From the NCBI RefSeq assembly GCF_023611925.1, contig NZ_CP091456.1, positions 310,001 to 374,000 on the forward strand: 64,000 nucleotides of DNA. Direction: 5' to 3'. Made by a program: the position numbers and the translations under genes. The notes under the pieces were generated by a model. The model did no database searches. It was not told the DNA's origin and worked only from the letters and a program-made list of their open reading frames with translations. Positions 31,549-40,750 of the stretch are shown here, piece by piece. This stretch comes from Avibacterium sp. 20-132. Its GTDB lineage: Bacteria > Pseudomonadota > Gammaproteobacteria > Enterobacterales > Pasteurellaceae. Each line of letters starts with the position of its first letter. Within the stretch, counting starts at the first letter, position 1.

Positions 31549-32015
31549 TCTGATTTATCCGTTTTTGCTAATAAATGCTTTAGTGCGTCTTGCTGCTCTG
31601 CACTGAATGCGACACTTTGCTGTGATTGTTTGACGCGCAACATTCGCCACATAGCCACTGCGCCAAACAGTAACAATAAGAACGGTAATCCCCACAACAA
31701 AGTGGTAGTGGATTTCACGGGGGGATTATAACGAACAAAATCACCAAAGCGATTTGTCATCGTTTCAATAATTTGCTCATTACTCTTACCTGCTTCCACC
31801 ATTTTATAAACTTCAATACGCAAATCATAAGCAATAGGGGAATTGGATTCCACCAAGTTTTGATTTTGACATTGTGGGCAACGTAAGGATTTCGCCAGTG
31901 CGACAGCTCTTGTGCGTTCCTCAGGGTGAGAGAATTCAAAGGTATCTACCATTTCTGCCTGAGCCAGCGGAAGGATTGTAACCAGTGTAATAATTGCAAA
32001 CCACCATTTCTTCAT
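31545..32015 (-). CDS. nrfF: Heme lyase subunit NrfF/CcmH
   Basis: NrfF/CcmH is a thiol-disulfide protein that reduces apocytochrome c cysteines before heme attachment. The 156-residue precursor has a signal peptide (MKKWWFAIITLVTILPLAQA), the redox motif in LRCPQCQNQNLVESNSPIA (CXXC), a three-helix domain and a C-terminal membrane helix (about 105-125). It overlaps nrfG and the dsbE-like gene by 4 bp on each side. Confidence 0.9.
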   Translation of the reverse strand: MKKWWFAIITLVTILPLAQAEMVDTFEFSHPEERTRAVALAKSLRCPQCQNQNLVESNSPIAYDLRIEVYKMVEAGKSNEQIIETMTNRFGDFVRYNPPVKSTTTLLWGLPFLLLLFGAVAMWRMLRVKQSQQSVAFSAEQQDALKHLLAKTDKSE

Positions 32016-32593
32016 TCTTTACTTTCCTTTTGACTCATCGCTTGTAAAGATAAGTGCGGTGCATTTTGTGCAAATTTTTGCCATAAAGGCTGAAATTCTT
32101 GTTGCCAAATTTGCTTATTCAATGGCCCTGAATAGCGATAACGAATAATACCATTCGCATCGACGAAATACGTTTCTGGCGCACCATCTACGCCTAATTT
32201 CATTGCTAGTAAGCCTTTGCTATCATCAATAATAAGATGAAAAGGATTGCCCATTTCTCGTAACATTAATAACGCATTTTGCCGTTTATCACGATAATTT
32301 AATCCCACAATCGGTACACCTTGCTTTTGCAAATCCATCAAAAAAGCGTGTTCTTGCTTACAATAAGTACACCAACTCCCCCACACATTAATCAAATAAA
32401 CCTCACTCGGCAAGGAATGATTATTCACGTTGGTTGCAGGATCGAATAAGTCAGGCTGATAAAATTCAGGCACAGGTTTGCCAATTAAAGCAGAAGCAAT
32501 TTTTTTCGGATCATTTTGCAGTCCTAATAATAGCAAGCCACATAGTACAATAATCAATAATAAGGGCAGAAAAACAAGTGCTTTTCTATTCAT
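32012..32593 (-). CDS. dsbE: Thiol:disulfide interchange protein DsbE/CcmG (NrfX-like)
   Basis: This membrane-anchored thioredoxin of 193 residues has an N-terminal helix (residues 8-25), the active site WGSWCTYCKQEH (CTYC), and the CcmG signature region GAPETYFVDANGIIRYRYSGPL. It keeps the apocytochrome cysteines and the NrfF/CcmH pair reduced in the periplasm. It overlaps nrfE by 8 bp and nrfF by 4 bp. Confidence 0.92.
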   Translation of the reverse strand: MNRKALVFLPLLLIIVLCGLLLLGLQNDPKKIASALIGKPVPEFYQPDLFDPATNVNNHSLPSEVYLINVWGSWCTYCKQEHAFLMDLQKQGVPIVGLNYRDKRQNALLMLREMGNPFHLIIDDSKGLLAMKLGVDGAPETYFVDANGIIRYRYSGPLNKQIWQQEFQPLWQKFAQNAPHLSLQAMSQKESKE

Positions 32594-34511
32594 CTTTTGC
32601 TCTCCTTGTTCTCAAACCAAAGGCGGCTAATAATGCACCAAAAGCCATTAATGTAGCCCCAATCCATAACCAGCGAACAAAAGGCTTATAATGCAAACGG
32701 AAAGAAAATTCACCTGCCCCCAGTTTATCACCCATCACGATATAAATATCGCCGAACAAACTCCAATATAATCCCACTTCGGACATATTCATTGTCCGCA
32801 CATCATAATAACGACGTTCGGGATAAAGTGCGGTGATTTTTTTGCCTGCTTTTTTAATCTCAAATTGTGCCACTTCACTGGTATAATTCGCCCCTAATTC
32901 ATTGCGGAAACCAAGGTAAGTAAATTCATAGCCATTGAGCATTTGGCTTTGTTGCGGTGCTAGGCGAACCCCAATTTCGCTGGCAAAATAGCTCGACATT
33001 GTTGCACCAATCACGCTGAGTGCTAGCCCACAATGCGCAATCACCATTGCCCAACGGGTTAAAGACAAAGCTCGCCACCAGCCCCAAAGGGTAACACTTA
33101 GCAACCAAAGCGCTAAACTGATTAATGCAAAAGGTAAAAGTTGAAAATGTAACGTTTCATCATTTTGAATGGTGAATGCGATCATAATATAAGCAAGACC
33201 ACAAGCGGGGATCAGCAGTAAAACATTACGAGACAACAGCCTACGGTGAATTTTTTTCCAAAATGCGCTCACCACAATAATCATTGCCAGCAAAGCCAGC
33301 ACAATCAGGGGCAAGAAAATCGTATTAAAATAAGGTGCGCCAACAGAGATCGATCCCCACCCCATTGTGCTAAACAGCATAGGGTAAAACGTGCCTAAAA
33401 ATACGCTTGCCGTTGCCACTGCCAGTAAAATATTCGCAATAAGCATTAGGCTTTCTTTAGAAAAAAGAGAAAAACGCACCGCACTATTTTCACTTGGACG
33501 CACATTGACTTTAAGTGCAAATAAGGTCAGTGAACAGGTTGTCAGTAAGAAAAACAGCATTAACAGTGCCATTCCCCGTTCACTATCCATCGCAAAGGCG
33601 TGTACAGAGGTGAGTACACCAGAACGCACAATAAAGGTGCCTAATAAGCTAAATGCAAAAGCAAAAAGTGAAAATAAAATCGTCCAGTAATGGAAAATGC
33701 CACGCTGTTCGCTCACCGATAAACTATGCAATAGCCCTAGCCCGAGTAACCACGGCATTAATGAGGCATTTTCTACGGGATCCCAGAACCACCAACCGCC
33801 CCAGCCAAGTTCATAATATGCCCACCACGCCCCTAACATCATCCCTAAAGTCAAAAAGAACCAAGAAAGTAACACCCAAGGGCGTGTCCAGCGAGCAAGT
33901 GCGGCATCAAAATGCCCACTTAATAAGGTGGCAAGGGTAAGAGCAAAATTCACCGCAAAACCTACATAGCCAAAATAAAGCAATGGAGGATGAAAAATCA
34001 GCCCCACATCTTGCAACATTGGATTAAGATCACGCCCTTCCAATGGGCTAGGCAACAGGCGCTCAAAGGGATTTGAGAAAAAAACAATAAAGAGTGCGAA
34101 GCCAAAACAAAGTAAGCCAAGAATAGACAGGGTTCGGCTCGCAATAATGGGATCAATGTTGCGACTAAAAAAGGCAAACGCCATTGTCCATAAGCCTAAA
34201 GAAAAAAGCCAAAACAGCATTGAGCCTTCGTGTCCGCCCCAAGTAGCAGCAATTTTGAAAAATAACGGCAATGCCGAATTAGAATGGGCTGCAACATATT
34301 GTAGTGAGAAATCATCAACCGCAAAACAATAAGCAAGTCCAAGCAAAGAAAGGATAGTAGAAATCCCAAAGAGATAACTCAGATTCCACGCAGAGGTGAT
34401 AAGGCGCGGATTACCCTGTTTAATCCCAATATGCGGCACGATCGCCAACAGTAATGCGGAAACAAGAGCAAAAAGTAAAGCAAGAAAAGCAAGTTCAGGG
34501 ATCATCGTCAT
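32586..34511 (-). CDS. nrfE: Heme lyase NrfE/CcmF
   Basis: This 641-residue integral membrane protein with about 14 helices belongs to the CcmF/NrfE heme lyases that join heme to CXXCH or CXXCK sites. The tryptophan-rich WWD motif is GWGGWWFWDPVEN near 235-250, with HHP-like heme-handling segments (IFHPPLLYFGYVG) and the C-terminal periplasmic region LRNELGANYTSEVAQF. It is the first gene of the nrfE-dsbE-nrfF-nrfG block. Because NrfA here has a CWTCK site, which in E. coli needs NrfEFG, I name it nrfE rather than ccmF. Two starts are possible (34511 or 34505), neither with a strong ribosome binding site. Confidence 0.9.
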   Translation of the reverse strand: MTMIPELAFLALLFALVSALLLAIVPHIGIKQGNPRLITSAWNLSYLFGISTILSLLGLAYCFAVDDFSLQYVAAHSNSALPLFFKIAATWGGHEGSMLFWLFSLGLWTMAFAFFSRNIDPIIASRTLSILGLLCFGFALFIVFFSNPFERLLPSPLEGRDLNPMLQDVGLIFHPPLLYFGYVGFAVNFALTLATLLSGHFDAALARWTRPWVLLSWFFLTLGMMLGAWWAYYELGWGGWWFWDPVENASLMPWLLGLGLLHSLSVSEQRGIFHYWTILFSLFAFAFSLLGTFIVRSGVLTSVHAFAMDSERGMALLMLFFLLTTCSLTLFALKVNVRPSENSAVRFSLFSKESLMLIANILLAVATASVFLGTFYPMLFSTMGWGSISVGAPYFNTIFLPLIVLALLAMIIVVSAFWKKIHRRLLSRNVLLLIPACGLAYIMIAFTIQNDETLHFQLLPFALISLALWLLSVTLWGWWRALSLTRWAMVIAHCGLALSVIGATMSSYFASEIGVRLAPQQSQMLNGYEFTYLGFRNELGANYTSEVAQFEIKKAGKKITALYPERRYYDVRTMNMSEVGLYWSLFGDIYIVMGDKLGAGEFSFRLHYKPFVRWLWIGATLMAFGALLAAFGLRTRRAKDE

Positions 34512-34714
34512 ATTAGCTGATTAATTTATCCTGTATTTTAGAGAAAATATGCCGTAATGTCATTGCGTGATGTGGTGAAATCATCTAAATACTTTCTATA
34601 TCCTATCCGTGGTAAAAATGTGTAAAAAATGCACCGCACTTTAATTTTTCCCTCATTTTCCTTTTCATTTTTCGGATAAGGGATTACCGTAAAATCCACA
34701 TCACATTAAAACAA

Positions 34715-34736
34715 AGGCGAACACCTTGGTTCGCCT
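34715..34736 (-). terminator. Terminator after nrfD
   Basis: On the minus strand AGGCGAAC pairs with GTTCGCCT around a 6-nt loop, followed by TTGTTTTAAT. It separates nrfABCD from nrfE onward, so the maturation genes probably have their own promoter or are read through. Confidence 0.75.
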
Positions 34737-34756
34737 GATAATGATTAATTGGCTTT

Positions 34757-35719
34757 TTATGCTAAAGTCATTTGTCCTGCGTATAAAATAAAGTAACGCA
34801 AGCAAAGCACTCCGATTAAGCTAAGCCCCGCGACAATCAACATAAAGCCCTTTTGGTGCTTAAGTTTTTCACCTGCAACGGCGTTTAATAGAAGCGGTAA
34901 TACAATCCCGATGCCGACCACGCCGATCCAGAAGACGTTCGCCCAGAAGCCCCCTGAAAGTGCGGTGTGAAATGCCACCGTTTTTTGCCCACCACCTAAA
35001 TATAATCCAAAGAAGAAAGCGAAAAGTAAAAAGGCTTCAATGAGTACCACGGGCTGCTCAAATTTGTGTAAGAATGCCAAGCCTTTAGAATGAGGGTTTT
35101 CTTTGGTGCATAAAATGGTAAAGAAAATCAATGCAGCAATCCCTGATGAAGTCCCTGATGCAAGGAATAGCACTGGTAATACAGGATTATTTAGCATTGG
35201 ATAACTCACTAATGCAGAAAGTAAGAACCCTGTATATGCCCCTAATGCTACGCTAAGCAACAAGGTAATAATCTCGATCCCATTGGTAAATTTTGTTGCA
35301 AGATCGATGATTTTCTCTGCAAGATTAGTGAGTTTCGGCACAAAGCGTTTCACTAAGCTAAGCACTAAGGACTTAAAGATAATCGCTAACCATAATACCA
35401 AGAACAACATATAGACTTGGAACAACATCACCCCAGCAGACATAATTGATGTGTGGTGATAATTGAACATTAAGTACCAAAATGTCCAAGGTTTGGTTAA
35501 GTGGAAAATCAATAATAATAAGCCAATGGTAATGCTTATTGGTGCAAGTAAGGCATTTACCTTCAAGATATGACTTTCTTCAGGATGTTCCCCAGCCAAT
35601 CCTGCACGTTTTAGCAATACGGCAAGCATTGTCGCCCCTGCGGAAATCCCTAATAAAAAGAGATAAATCGCAATCGGCCCGTCCCATACTAAAGATGGGA
35701 AATGAAATGGACTGTTCAT
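34757..35719 (-). CDS. nrfD: NrfD, membrane quinol-oxidising subunit
   Basis: NrfD is the polytopic membrane protein that takes electrons from menaquinol and passes them to NrfC. The 320-residue protein has about eight to nine hydrophobic helices, starting SLVWDGPIAIYLFLLGISAGATML, typical of the NrfD/PsrC family. It overlaps nrfC by 4 bp. Its length matches the E. coli protein. Confidence 0.95.
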   Translation of the reverse strand: MNSPFHFPSLVWDGPIAIYLFLLGISAGATMLAVLLKRAGLAGEHPEESHILKVNALLAPISITIGLLLLIFHLTKPWTFWYLMFNYHHTSIMSAGVMLFQVYMLFLVLWLAIIFKSLVLSLVKRFVPKLTNLAEKIIDLATKFTNGIEIITLLLSVALGAYTGFLLSALVSYPMLNNPVLPVLFLASGTSSGIAALIFFTILCTKENPHSKGLAFLHKFEQPVVLIEAFLLFAFFFGLYLGGGQKTVAFHTALSGGFWANVFWIGVVGIGIVLPLLLNAVAGEKLKHQKGFMLIVAGLSLIGVLCLRYFILYAGQMTLA

Positions 35720-36393
35720 CGTCTGATCTCCCCTGCTCTAGCTGGAACGTGGTAAAGATTTGGATCTGTACCTAATTCAACCTTTGTACGATAGGTTTGT
35801 TTTTCTTTCAGTTTTAAAGAAATGTCGCTTTGCGGATCGTTTGTATTACCAAAGGTTAAGGCTTTGGTTGGACAGGCCTCCACACAAGCGGGCTGTTTAC
35901 CTTTGGCTAAATTCGTATCACGGCAGAAATTACATTTATCTGCTGATTTATACACAGGGTGAATAAAACGAACACGATACGGACATACCGCGATACAGTA
36001 TTGACAGCCAACGCAGAGATCTTTATTAACATCAACAATACCTGTGGACGCATCAATATAAGACGCCCCTGTTGGGCATACTGCAACACAAGGTGCATTG
36101 CTACAATGCTGGCAAGAATGACGGAAAAATTCATATTTCACGTCAGGGAATTCACCATAAGGTTCGCTACGAATAATTTCTAAACGTGAAACGCCTTCTG
36201 GCACTTGGTTGGTTTCACGACACGCATCCATACAAGCGGTACAACCAATGCAAGCCGTTTCATCGTGCAACATTGCATAACGAATTGGCTTTTCTTCTGC
36301 CTTATCTTGTGCGACTGACTTAATTGTTGTTCCTGTCATTAGGATCAAAGCTCCCATACCAGAAACAAAATTACGGCGTGAGCAAGTTGTCAT
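35716..36393 (-). CDS. nrfC: NrfC, four-cluster ferredoxin-like electron carrier
   Basis: NrfC is a Tat-exported iron-sulfur protein that receives electrons from NrfD and gives them to NrfB. The 225-residue precursor starts with a twin-arginine signal (CSRRNFVSGMGALILM) and contains cysteine clusters CIGCTACMDACRETN, CQHCSNAPCVAVCPTGA, CVGCQYCIAVCPY and CNFC...CVEACP, enough for four [4Fe-4S] clusters. It overlaps nrfB and nrfD by 4 bp each. Confidence 0.95.
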   Translation of the reverse strand: MTTCSRRNFVSGMGALILMTGTTIKSVAQDKAEEKPIRYAMLHDETACIGCTACMDACRETNQVPEGVSRLEIIRSEPYGEFPDVKYEFFRHSCQHCSNAPCVAVCPTGASYIDASTGIVDVNKDLCVGCQYCIAVCPYRVRFIHPVYKSADKCNFCRDTNLAKGKQPACVEACPTKALTFGNTNDPQSDISLKLKEKQTYRTKVELGTDPNLYHVPARAGEIRR

Positions 36394-37013
36394 TTGTTAT
36401 CCTTTTGTTTGCTAGTCGGGTCAAGATCTTTTAGGGCTTTACGTTTTTGTTGTTCTCCGTGACAATCCACGCAAAGTTTAACACGTTGTTTTTTCTCAAT
36501 ACCTTTCATTGCATCTTTTTCTGGGTGCAAGGTATGACAGGCGGCACAAGGCAATTTCATTGCGTGAACATCGTGCGCCCAAAGTTTTTCGCGTAATTTT
36601 TCAGGGCGATGACAAGAGAAACACACTTGATTTTGTTCTTGCACTGAGTACATCGGTTGTTTGTCAGAAAAAATATCGCTTTCAAAACGCATCACGTCTT
36701 TCACACCACGGCGGTGATTTTCAGAAATATTACCGTGGCAGCTCACACAAGTAATCGGTTTCCCTGTGCTTGGATTGGTTTTAGATAAGTGTGTGCCGTG
36801 AAATTTACCAAAATGTAAATCACCACCAGATTGTTCATCATTAGCATCTAGTTTATGACATTTTGCACAATACTCATTGGGATTACGCTGATTCTCTAAC
36901 GTAGGTTGATAACTTAATTCAGCGTTTTTAGTATTAGCTTGAGTGGGTAAAGCAAAGATCGTTATCGCAAGCAAGGCACTGAGCTTAACCACTTTCTTTA
37001 ATACAGCATTCAT
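36390..37013 (-). CDS. nrfB: NrfB, pentaheme cytochrome c
   Basis: NrfB is the soluble periplasmic electron donor to NrfA. The 207-residue precursor has a signal peptide (ending LPTQA) and five CXXCH heme sites: CAKCH, CVSCH, CFSCH, CAACH and CVDCH. That number matches the known NrfB. It follows nrfA after 73 bp, a gap that contains an uptake-signal hairpin, and overlaps nrfC by 4 bp. Confidence 0.95.
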   Translation of the reverse strand: MNAVLKKVVKLSALLAITIFALPTQANTKNAELSYQPTLENQRNPNEYCAKCHKLDANDEQSGGDLHFGKFHGTHLSKTNPSTGKPITCVSCHGNISENHRRGVKDVMRFESDIFSDKQPMYSVQEQNQVCFSCHRPEKLREKLWAHDVHAMKLPCAACHTLHPEKDAMKGIEKKQRVKLCVDCHGEQQKRKALKDLDPTSKQKDNK

Positions 37014-37045
37014 TTCCTATTACCTCAAATTTTGGTTCAAAATAG

Positions 37046-37075
37046 ACCGCACTTTGATCTCGCGTAAAGTGCGGT
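37046..37075 (-). promoter_or_regulatory. Uptake-signal hairpin between nrfA and nrfB
   Basis: ACCGCACTTT (37046-37055) and AAAGTGCGGT (37066-37075) pair over 10 bp with a 10-nt loop. The minus strand continues CTATTTTG, a poor T-tract. It could attenuate nrfBCD relative to nrfA, whose product is usually needed in larger amounts. Confidence 0.5.
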
Positions 37076-37086
37076 TGCTTTTTCGC

Positions 37087-38580
37087 TTATTTTGCTGGAG
37101 GTGCTTTTTCCATTAAGCCTTTATCCAGTGCTTCTTTATTCCATTGAGGAATCACTTCTTTGAGGAATTTATCTTTTGCCGCACGCTCTTTTTCAATATC
37201 AATACCCATTGCTTTCCACGCATTCTCCGCATTTGAAATATCAGGATAATTGATCGGTTGTTTCACTCCGTGCTTGGTTAAAATGACGGCAAGTTTAGTT
37301 CTTGCATCAGCAATTTGATCTAACCCTGTTGCGATGGTTTTTAAAATAACATCTGGTGCGTGAATATGCCCACCGTGTCCTGCTGCTGAGTAATCCCAAC
37401 GCCATTGTGCGTGACGAATATCTTGCAATGCAGGTTTCATTTCTTCTTCTGTCGCACCAGCTTCCCAAGCGGCTTTTGCTTCAAAGTGCGCTTTCACAAT
37501 TTGATCTTCAAGTTTAATCATTACATCTTTGATATCTTTTTTATGACCTGCCACCACTTTTGTTAAGGTTTCTTTACTTTGATCGTGGCAGTTTGCACAG
37601 GTGTTTTCAAAAGAATCAAGCGGATTGCCAATTTTGTGGTCAGTGTAAACTTTACCATCAGCGCCTTGGACTTTTGGCATATGGCAATCCACACAGGTTA
37701 CGCCATTTTTACCGTGTGTACCTTGTAACCAAGTTTCATAATCTGGGTGCTGTGCTTTTAGCATAGGTGCTTTAGAAATGGAATGGATCCAATCATAGAA
37801 TTCAATGCTGTCATAGTATTTTTCCATACTATCTACATCCACCCCTTTCATCCAAGGGAACACCACATTATTCACCACTTTTTTATCAAAATAATATTCA
37901 ACGTGGCAATTTGCACAAATTGCCCCACGTTTATCCGTTTTATCTAAATGAGCGAAATCTTTACCTATGGTATCTAAAGCACGTAAAACGTGTGGGCGAG
38001 CAATACGCAATGCTGGTTTCCCTTCCGCAAACTCTTTTGAAGTCGTATCATGGCAATCCGCACACCCAATTGGGTTCACGATCTCATTCCCTGCTTTAGC
38101 CCATTTTCCATTGAAATAACCTTCTTCTCCCCATTCAGCAATTAAACGTGGCACATCTGGCCCTTTACAAGTCCAGCACGCCATTGGCTGTGGCCCACTA
38201 TTCGCATCAAAAGGTGCGCCTGTACGTAAAATATTACGCACATCTGTAACGGTATAAAAATGCCCACGAGGTTTGTTATATTCTTTAGAAAAAGCATAAC
38301 CGCCCCACATAACAATCATTCTAGGGTCAACCTCAATGGCAGGAACAATTTCCGTAGATTCAGCCGTATTAGCCCAACCTTGGTATTGTTTCGGATATTT
38401 TTCTGCAAATTTTTCACTGATTGTCTCAATCTTCAAATCAGGGTTTGGTTTTGCTAATTCCTCACGTGTTGCGGCACGCTTTTCTGCAGCACTGTTATCT
38501 GTTGCGATTGCAGACTGCGCAACCACTAAAGTCAATCCAGCCATTGCCAGAGAAGCTAACGTTTTTCTGAAAATGTTCAC
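37087..38580 (-). CDS. nrfA: Ammonia-forming cytochrome c nitrite reductase
   Basis: NrfA reduces nitrite to ammonia with six electrons in the periplasm. The 497-residue precursor has a signal peptide (cleavage after AQSAIA) and five heme sites: the catalytic CWTCK (Cys135-Lys139), CADCH (173-177), CANCH (222-226), CVDCH (296-300) and CANCH (328-332). The lysine-ligated catalytic heme is the hallmark of the family. Translation starts with GTG at 38580, 8 nt after GGAG; the nearby upstream ATG is followed by GAG TAA. It heads nrfABCD. Confidence 0.97.
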   Translation of the reverse strand: MNIFRKTLASLAMAGLTLVVAQSAIATDNSAAEKRAATREELAKPNPDLKIETISEKFAEKYPKQYQGWANTAESTEIVPAIEVDPRMIVMWGGYAFSKEYNKPRGHFYTVTDVRNILRTGAPFDANSGPQPMACWTCKGPDVPRLIAEWGEEGYFNGKWAKAGNEIVNPIGCADCHDTTSKEFAEGKPALRIARPHVLRALDTIGKDFAHLDKTDKRGAICANCHVEYYFDKKVVNNVVFPWMKGVDVDSMEKYYDSIEFYDWIHSISKAPMLKAQHPDYETWLQGTHGKNGVTCVDCHMPKVQGADGKVYTDHKIGNPLDSFENTCANCHDQSKETLTKVVAGHKKDIKDVMIKLEDQIVKAHFEAKAAWEAGATEEEMKPALQDIRHAQWRWDYSAAGHGGHIHAPDVILKTIATGLDQIADARTKLAVILTKHGVKQPINYPDISNAENAWKAMGIDIEKERAAKDKFLKEVIPQWNKEALDKGLMEKAPPAK

Positions 38581-38634
38581 GATAATTACTCCATTACATT
38601 GATCAATGCGGTGTTATGAAAATTGACATAACAA

Positions 38635-38653
38635 AATGATAATTTTTCTCATT
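38635..38653. promoter_or_regulatory. Possible Fur-like dyad upstream of nrfA
   Basis: AATGATAATTTTTCTCATT reads as AATGAxAA-TTT-TTxTCATT, an interrupted palindrome similar to the GATAAT-based Fur box. NrfA and NrfB together carry ten hemes, so iron control is plausible. The match is partial. Confidence 0.3.
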
Positions 38654-38770
38654 AAAACAATATGATAATGAATTAAGAGAAAGCTTTTCACGCTTAAAAA
38701 TAACAAATTCATTCTCATTTTTCAGCGCTATTTTGCCATTCTTTGCGTTTGATCAATGTTTTTCCCAAGA

Positions 38771-38821
38771 ATAACTATTTGGAGTTATTTTTGCTACATA
38801 AAAATAACTCCAAATAGTTAT
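38771..38821. repeat. 22-bp perfect inverted repeat built from two operator-like dyads
   Basis: The left arm is 38771-38792 and the right arm 38800-38821, identical as reverse complements over 22 bp, with loop GCTACAT. Each arm is itself a dyad: ATAACTATTTGGAGTTAT (38771-38788) and ATAACTCCAAATAGTTAT (38804-38821), each ATAACT-N6-AGTTAT. The centres are 33 bp apart, about three helical turns. Both flanking genes start outward from it and no T-tract follows, so a terminator role is unlikely. It looks like a paired binding site for a dimeric regulator that I do not recognise. Confidence 0.85.
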
Positions 38822-38981
38822 CAAGCTCTATATAATTCGCTTTCTATAAGCATAAAGAGGTAATTTAATCTTGCTACAAAATCAGATAAAAAATGCTAAA
38901 AAACAGCCAGCAAATGCTACATTTTTAATCACGATAAGATTTGTTTTTCTTTTATTTAAACCGCCGCGCCAAACAAGCATC

Positions 38982-39010
38982 TTGGGAATTTTTCCCCTTC
39001 GTGCTATGCT
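38982..39010 (+). promoter_or_regulatory. Candidate promoter of rhlB
   Basis: TTGGGA (38982-38987), a 17-nt spacer and TATGCT (39005-39010) preceded by TGC give a -35 with an extended -10, about 30 nt before the rhlB ATG. Confidence 0.5.
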
Positions 39011-39041
39011 TACAACAATTTTTTATCACTTAAGATAACTT

Positions 39042-40289
39042 ATGCAAAATAATCATTTAACTCAGCAACGTTTTGCTGCTCTTCCCTTAAACCCAACGGT
39101 ACGTCATTGTTTAGAAAAAAATGGGTTTGAATACTGTACACCAATCCAAGCGCTTTCTTTACCCATCACCCTTGCAGGGCGTGATGTTGCGGGACAAGCA
39201 CAAACAGGGACGGGTAAAACAATGGCGTTTCTAACCGCCACTTTTCATCATTTATTAAGCGTGAATTCCCAGCATAACGCCACACAACCGCGCGCATTAA
39301 TTTTAGCCCCTACCCGTGAGCTTGCTGTGCAAATTAGCAATGATGGTGCGGCACTTTCACAAGCCACAGGGTTGACAATGGGGCTGGCTTATGGTGGCGA
39401 TGGCTATGACAAGCAACTAAAAGCCATTGAGCAAGGGATTGATATTTTAATCGGGACAACAGGGCGTGTGATTGATTATGTCAAACAAGGAATCATTCGT
39501 TTAAATGACATTGAAGTAGTAGTACTTGATGAAGCGGATCGAATGTTTGACCTTGGTTTTATCAAGGATATTCGCTATTTACTGCGTAAATGCCCACCGC
39601 CAGCTGAACGTTTAACGATGCTCTTTTCTGCCACGCTTTCTTATAAAGTGCGTGAGTTGGCATTTGAAGATATGAATGATCCTGAATATGTTGAAGTTGA
39701 ACCTTTACAAAAAACGGGACACCGTATTAAAGAAGAACTCTTTTACCCTTCTAATCAAGACAAAATGGCTCTATTGATGACCTTGTTGGAGGAAGAGTGG
39801 CCTGAGCGTTGCATTATTTTTGCCAATACAAAACATCGTTGTGAAGAAATTTGGGGCTATTTAGCCGCAGATGGACATCGTGTTGGTTTGCTTACGGGCG
39901 ATGTTGCCCAGAAAAAACGTCTTGCCTTATTGCAACAATTTACCGAAGGGAAATTAGACATTTTAGTGGCGACTGATGTTGCTGCTCGTGGATTACATAT
40001 TCCTGATGTGACGCACGTGTTCAACTATGATTTACCAGATGATCGCGAAGATTACGTGCATCGTATTGGACGTACGGGACGGGCTGGTGAAAGCGGGGTT
40101 TCCATCAGTTTTGCTTGTGAGGAATATGCGATGAATTTACCTGCCATCGAAGAATATATTGGCCATTCTATTCCTGTGAGCCAATATGATCCACAAGCAC
40201 TACTCAGCGATTTACCCAAACCTTATCGTAAACGAACTGGGCAAAGCCATTATCAAAATAATAAACGCAGTTTTAAAAAGCGTTATTAA
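39042..40289 (+). CDS. rhlB: DEAD-box ATP-dependent RNA helicase RhlB
   Basis: RhlB is the RNA helicase of the RNase E degradosome. The 415-residue protein has all DEAD-box motifs in order: a Q motif ([13 protein letters not shown]), AQTGTGKT (Walker A), [20 protein letters not shown] ([11 protein letters not shown]), SAT, then in the second lobe [21 protein letters not shown] and [10 protein letters not shown]. RhlB identity rests on the N-terminal block and the basic C-terminal tail ([19 protein letters not shown]). It is followed by an uptake-signal terminator. Confidence 0.93.
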   Translation: MQNNHLTQQRFAALPLNPTVRHCLEKNGFEYCTPIQALSLPITLAGRDVAGQAQTGTGKTMAFLTATFHHLLSVNSQHNATQPRALILAPTRELAVQISNDGAALSQATGLTMGLAYGGDGYDKQLKAIEQGIDILIGTTGRVIDYVKQGIIRLNDIEVVVLDEADRMFDLGFIKDIRYLLRKCPPPAERLTMLFSATLSYKVRELAFEDMNDPEYVEVEPLQKTGHRIKEELFYPSNQDKMALLMTLLEEEWPERCIIFANTKHRCEEIWGYLAADGHRVGLLTGDVAQKKRLALLQQFTEGKLDILVATDVAARGLHIPDVTHVFNYDLPDDREDYVHRIGRTGRAGESGVSISFACEEYAMNLPAIEEYIGHSIPVSQYDPQALLSDLPKPYRKRTGQSHYQNNKRSFKKRY

Positions 40290-40312
40290 TCTCAGAAAAA
40301 TCGTCAAAATAC

Positions 40313-40364
40313 CACCGCACTTTGATAAACAGTATATAAACAAAATAAAGTGCGGTGATTTTTT
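40313..40364 (+). terminator. Uptake-signal terminator after rhlB
   Basis: CACCGCACTTT (40313-40323) pairs with AAAGTGCGGTG (40347-40357), 11 bp with a 23-nt loop, followed by ATTTTTTCT. This is the standard inverted uptake-signal terminator of the family. Confidence 0.75.
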
Positions 40365-40438
40365 CTATTATTTCTGCCTTATCTCGTGATAGAATTTGCC
40401 GATTTTTAACAAACAAATTGAGTCAATATAAATTGCGT

Positions 40439-40750
40439 ATGACAACATTAGTAGATTTTTTAATTAACAAATTAGATGATTTAAAAGCCGTGGATATTTT
40501 GCATTTAGATGTACAAGGCAAATCAAGTGTAACGGATAATATGATTATTTGCACGGGAACCTCAAGTCGCCATATTAGTGCTTTGGCGCAAAAACTCATT
40601 GATGAGAGTAAACAAGCAGGGTTTGAATCTTTTGGTGAAGAGGGCAAAGCTACTGCCGATTGGGTGGTGGTCGATTTTGGACAAGCGATGGTTCATATTA
40701 TGCAAGCAGACAGCCGTGAGCTGTATCAATTAGAGAAACTTTGGGGTTAA
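40439..40750 (+). CDS. rsfS: Ribosome silencing factor RsfS
   Basis: RsfS binds uL14 on the 50S subunit and blocks subunit joining when nutrients are short. I start at the ATG at 40439 ([20 protein letters not shown], 103 residues), the usual family length; the frame back to 40355 would begin in the T-tract of the rhlB terminator. The core blocks [16 protein letters not shown] and [14 protein letters not shown]...[19 protein letters not shown] are typical. The stop TAA directly abuts the ATG of rlmH. Confidence 0.94.
   Translation: MTTLVDFLINKLDDLKAVDILHLDVQGKSSVTDNMIICTGTSSRHISALAQKLIDESKQAGFESFGEEGKATADWVVVDFGQAMVHIMQADSRELYQLEKLWG

Larger units (their letters stand above)
38581..39041. 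other. 461-bp divergent control region of nrfA and rhlB
   Basis: The region holds no gene that I can support. It contains the nrfA ribosome binding site, a Fur-like dyad (38635-38653), two TTGATCAA octamers (38599-38606 and 38749-38756), a 22-bp perfect inverted repeat (38771-38821) and a promoter-like pair for rhlB (38982-39010). A 14-bp-spaced FNR box TTGAT-N4-ATCAA is expected for nrf operons but I do not see one. Confidence 0.6.

Noticed and set aside
34512..34756. FNR/NarP site for the nrfE block
   Set aside because: No TTGAT-N4-ATCAA or paired TACYYMT heptamers could be found; only an uptake signal and the nrfD terminator.
38599..38756. TTGATCAA octamers upstream of nrfA as FNR boxes
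   Set aside because: FNR needs TTGAT-N4-ATCAA (14 bp); here the half-sites abut without the 4-bp spacer, and one lies next to the ribosome binding site.
38771..38821. The 22-bp inverted repeat as a transcription terminator
   Set aside because: Both flanking genes start outward from it, no T-tract follows either arm, and no gene ends nearby.
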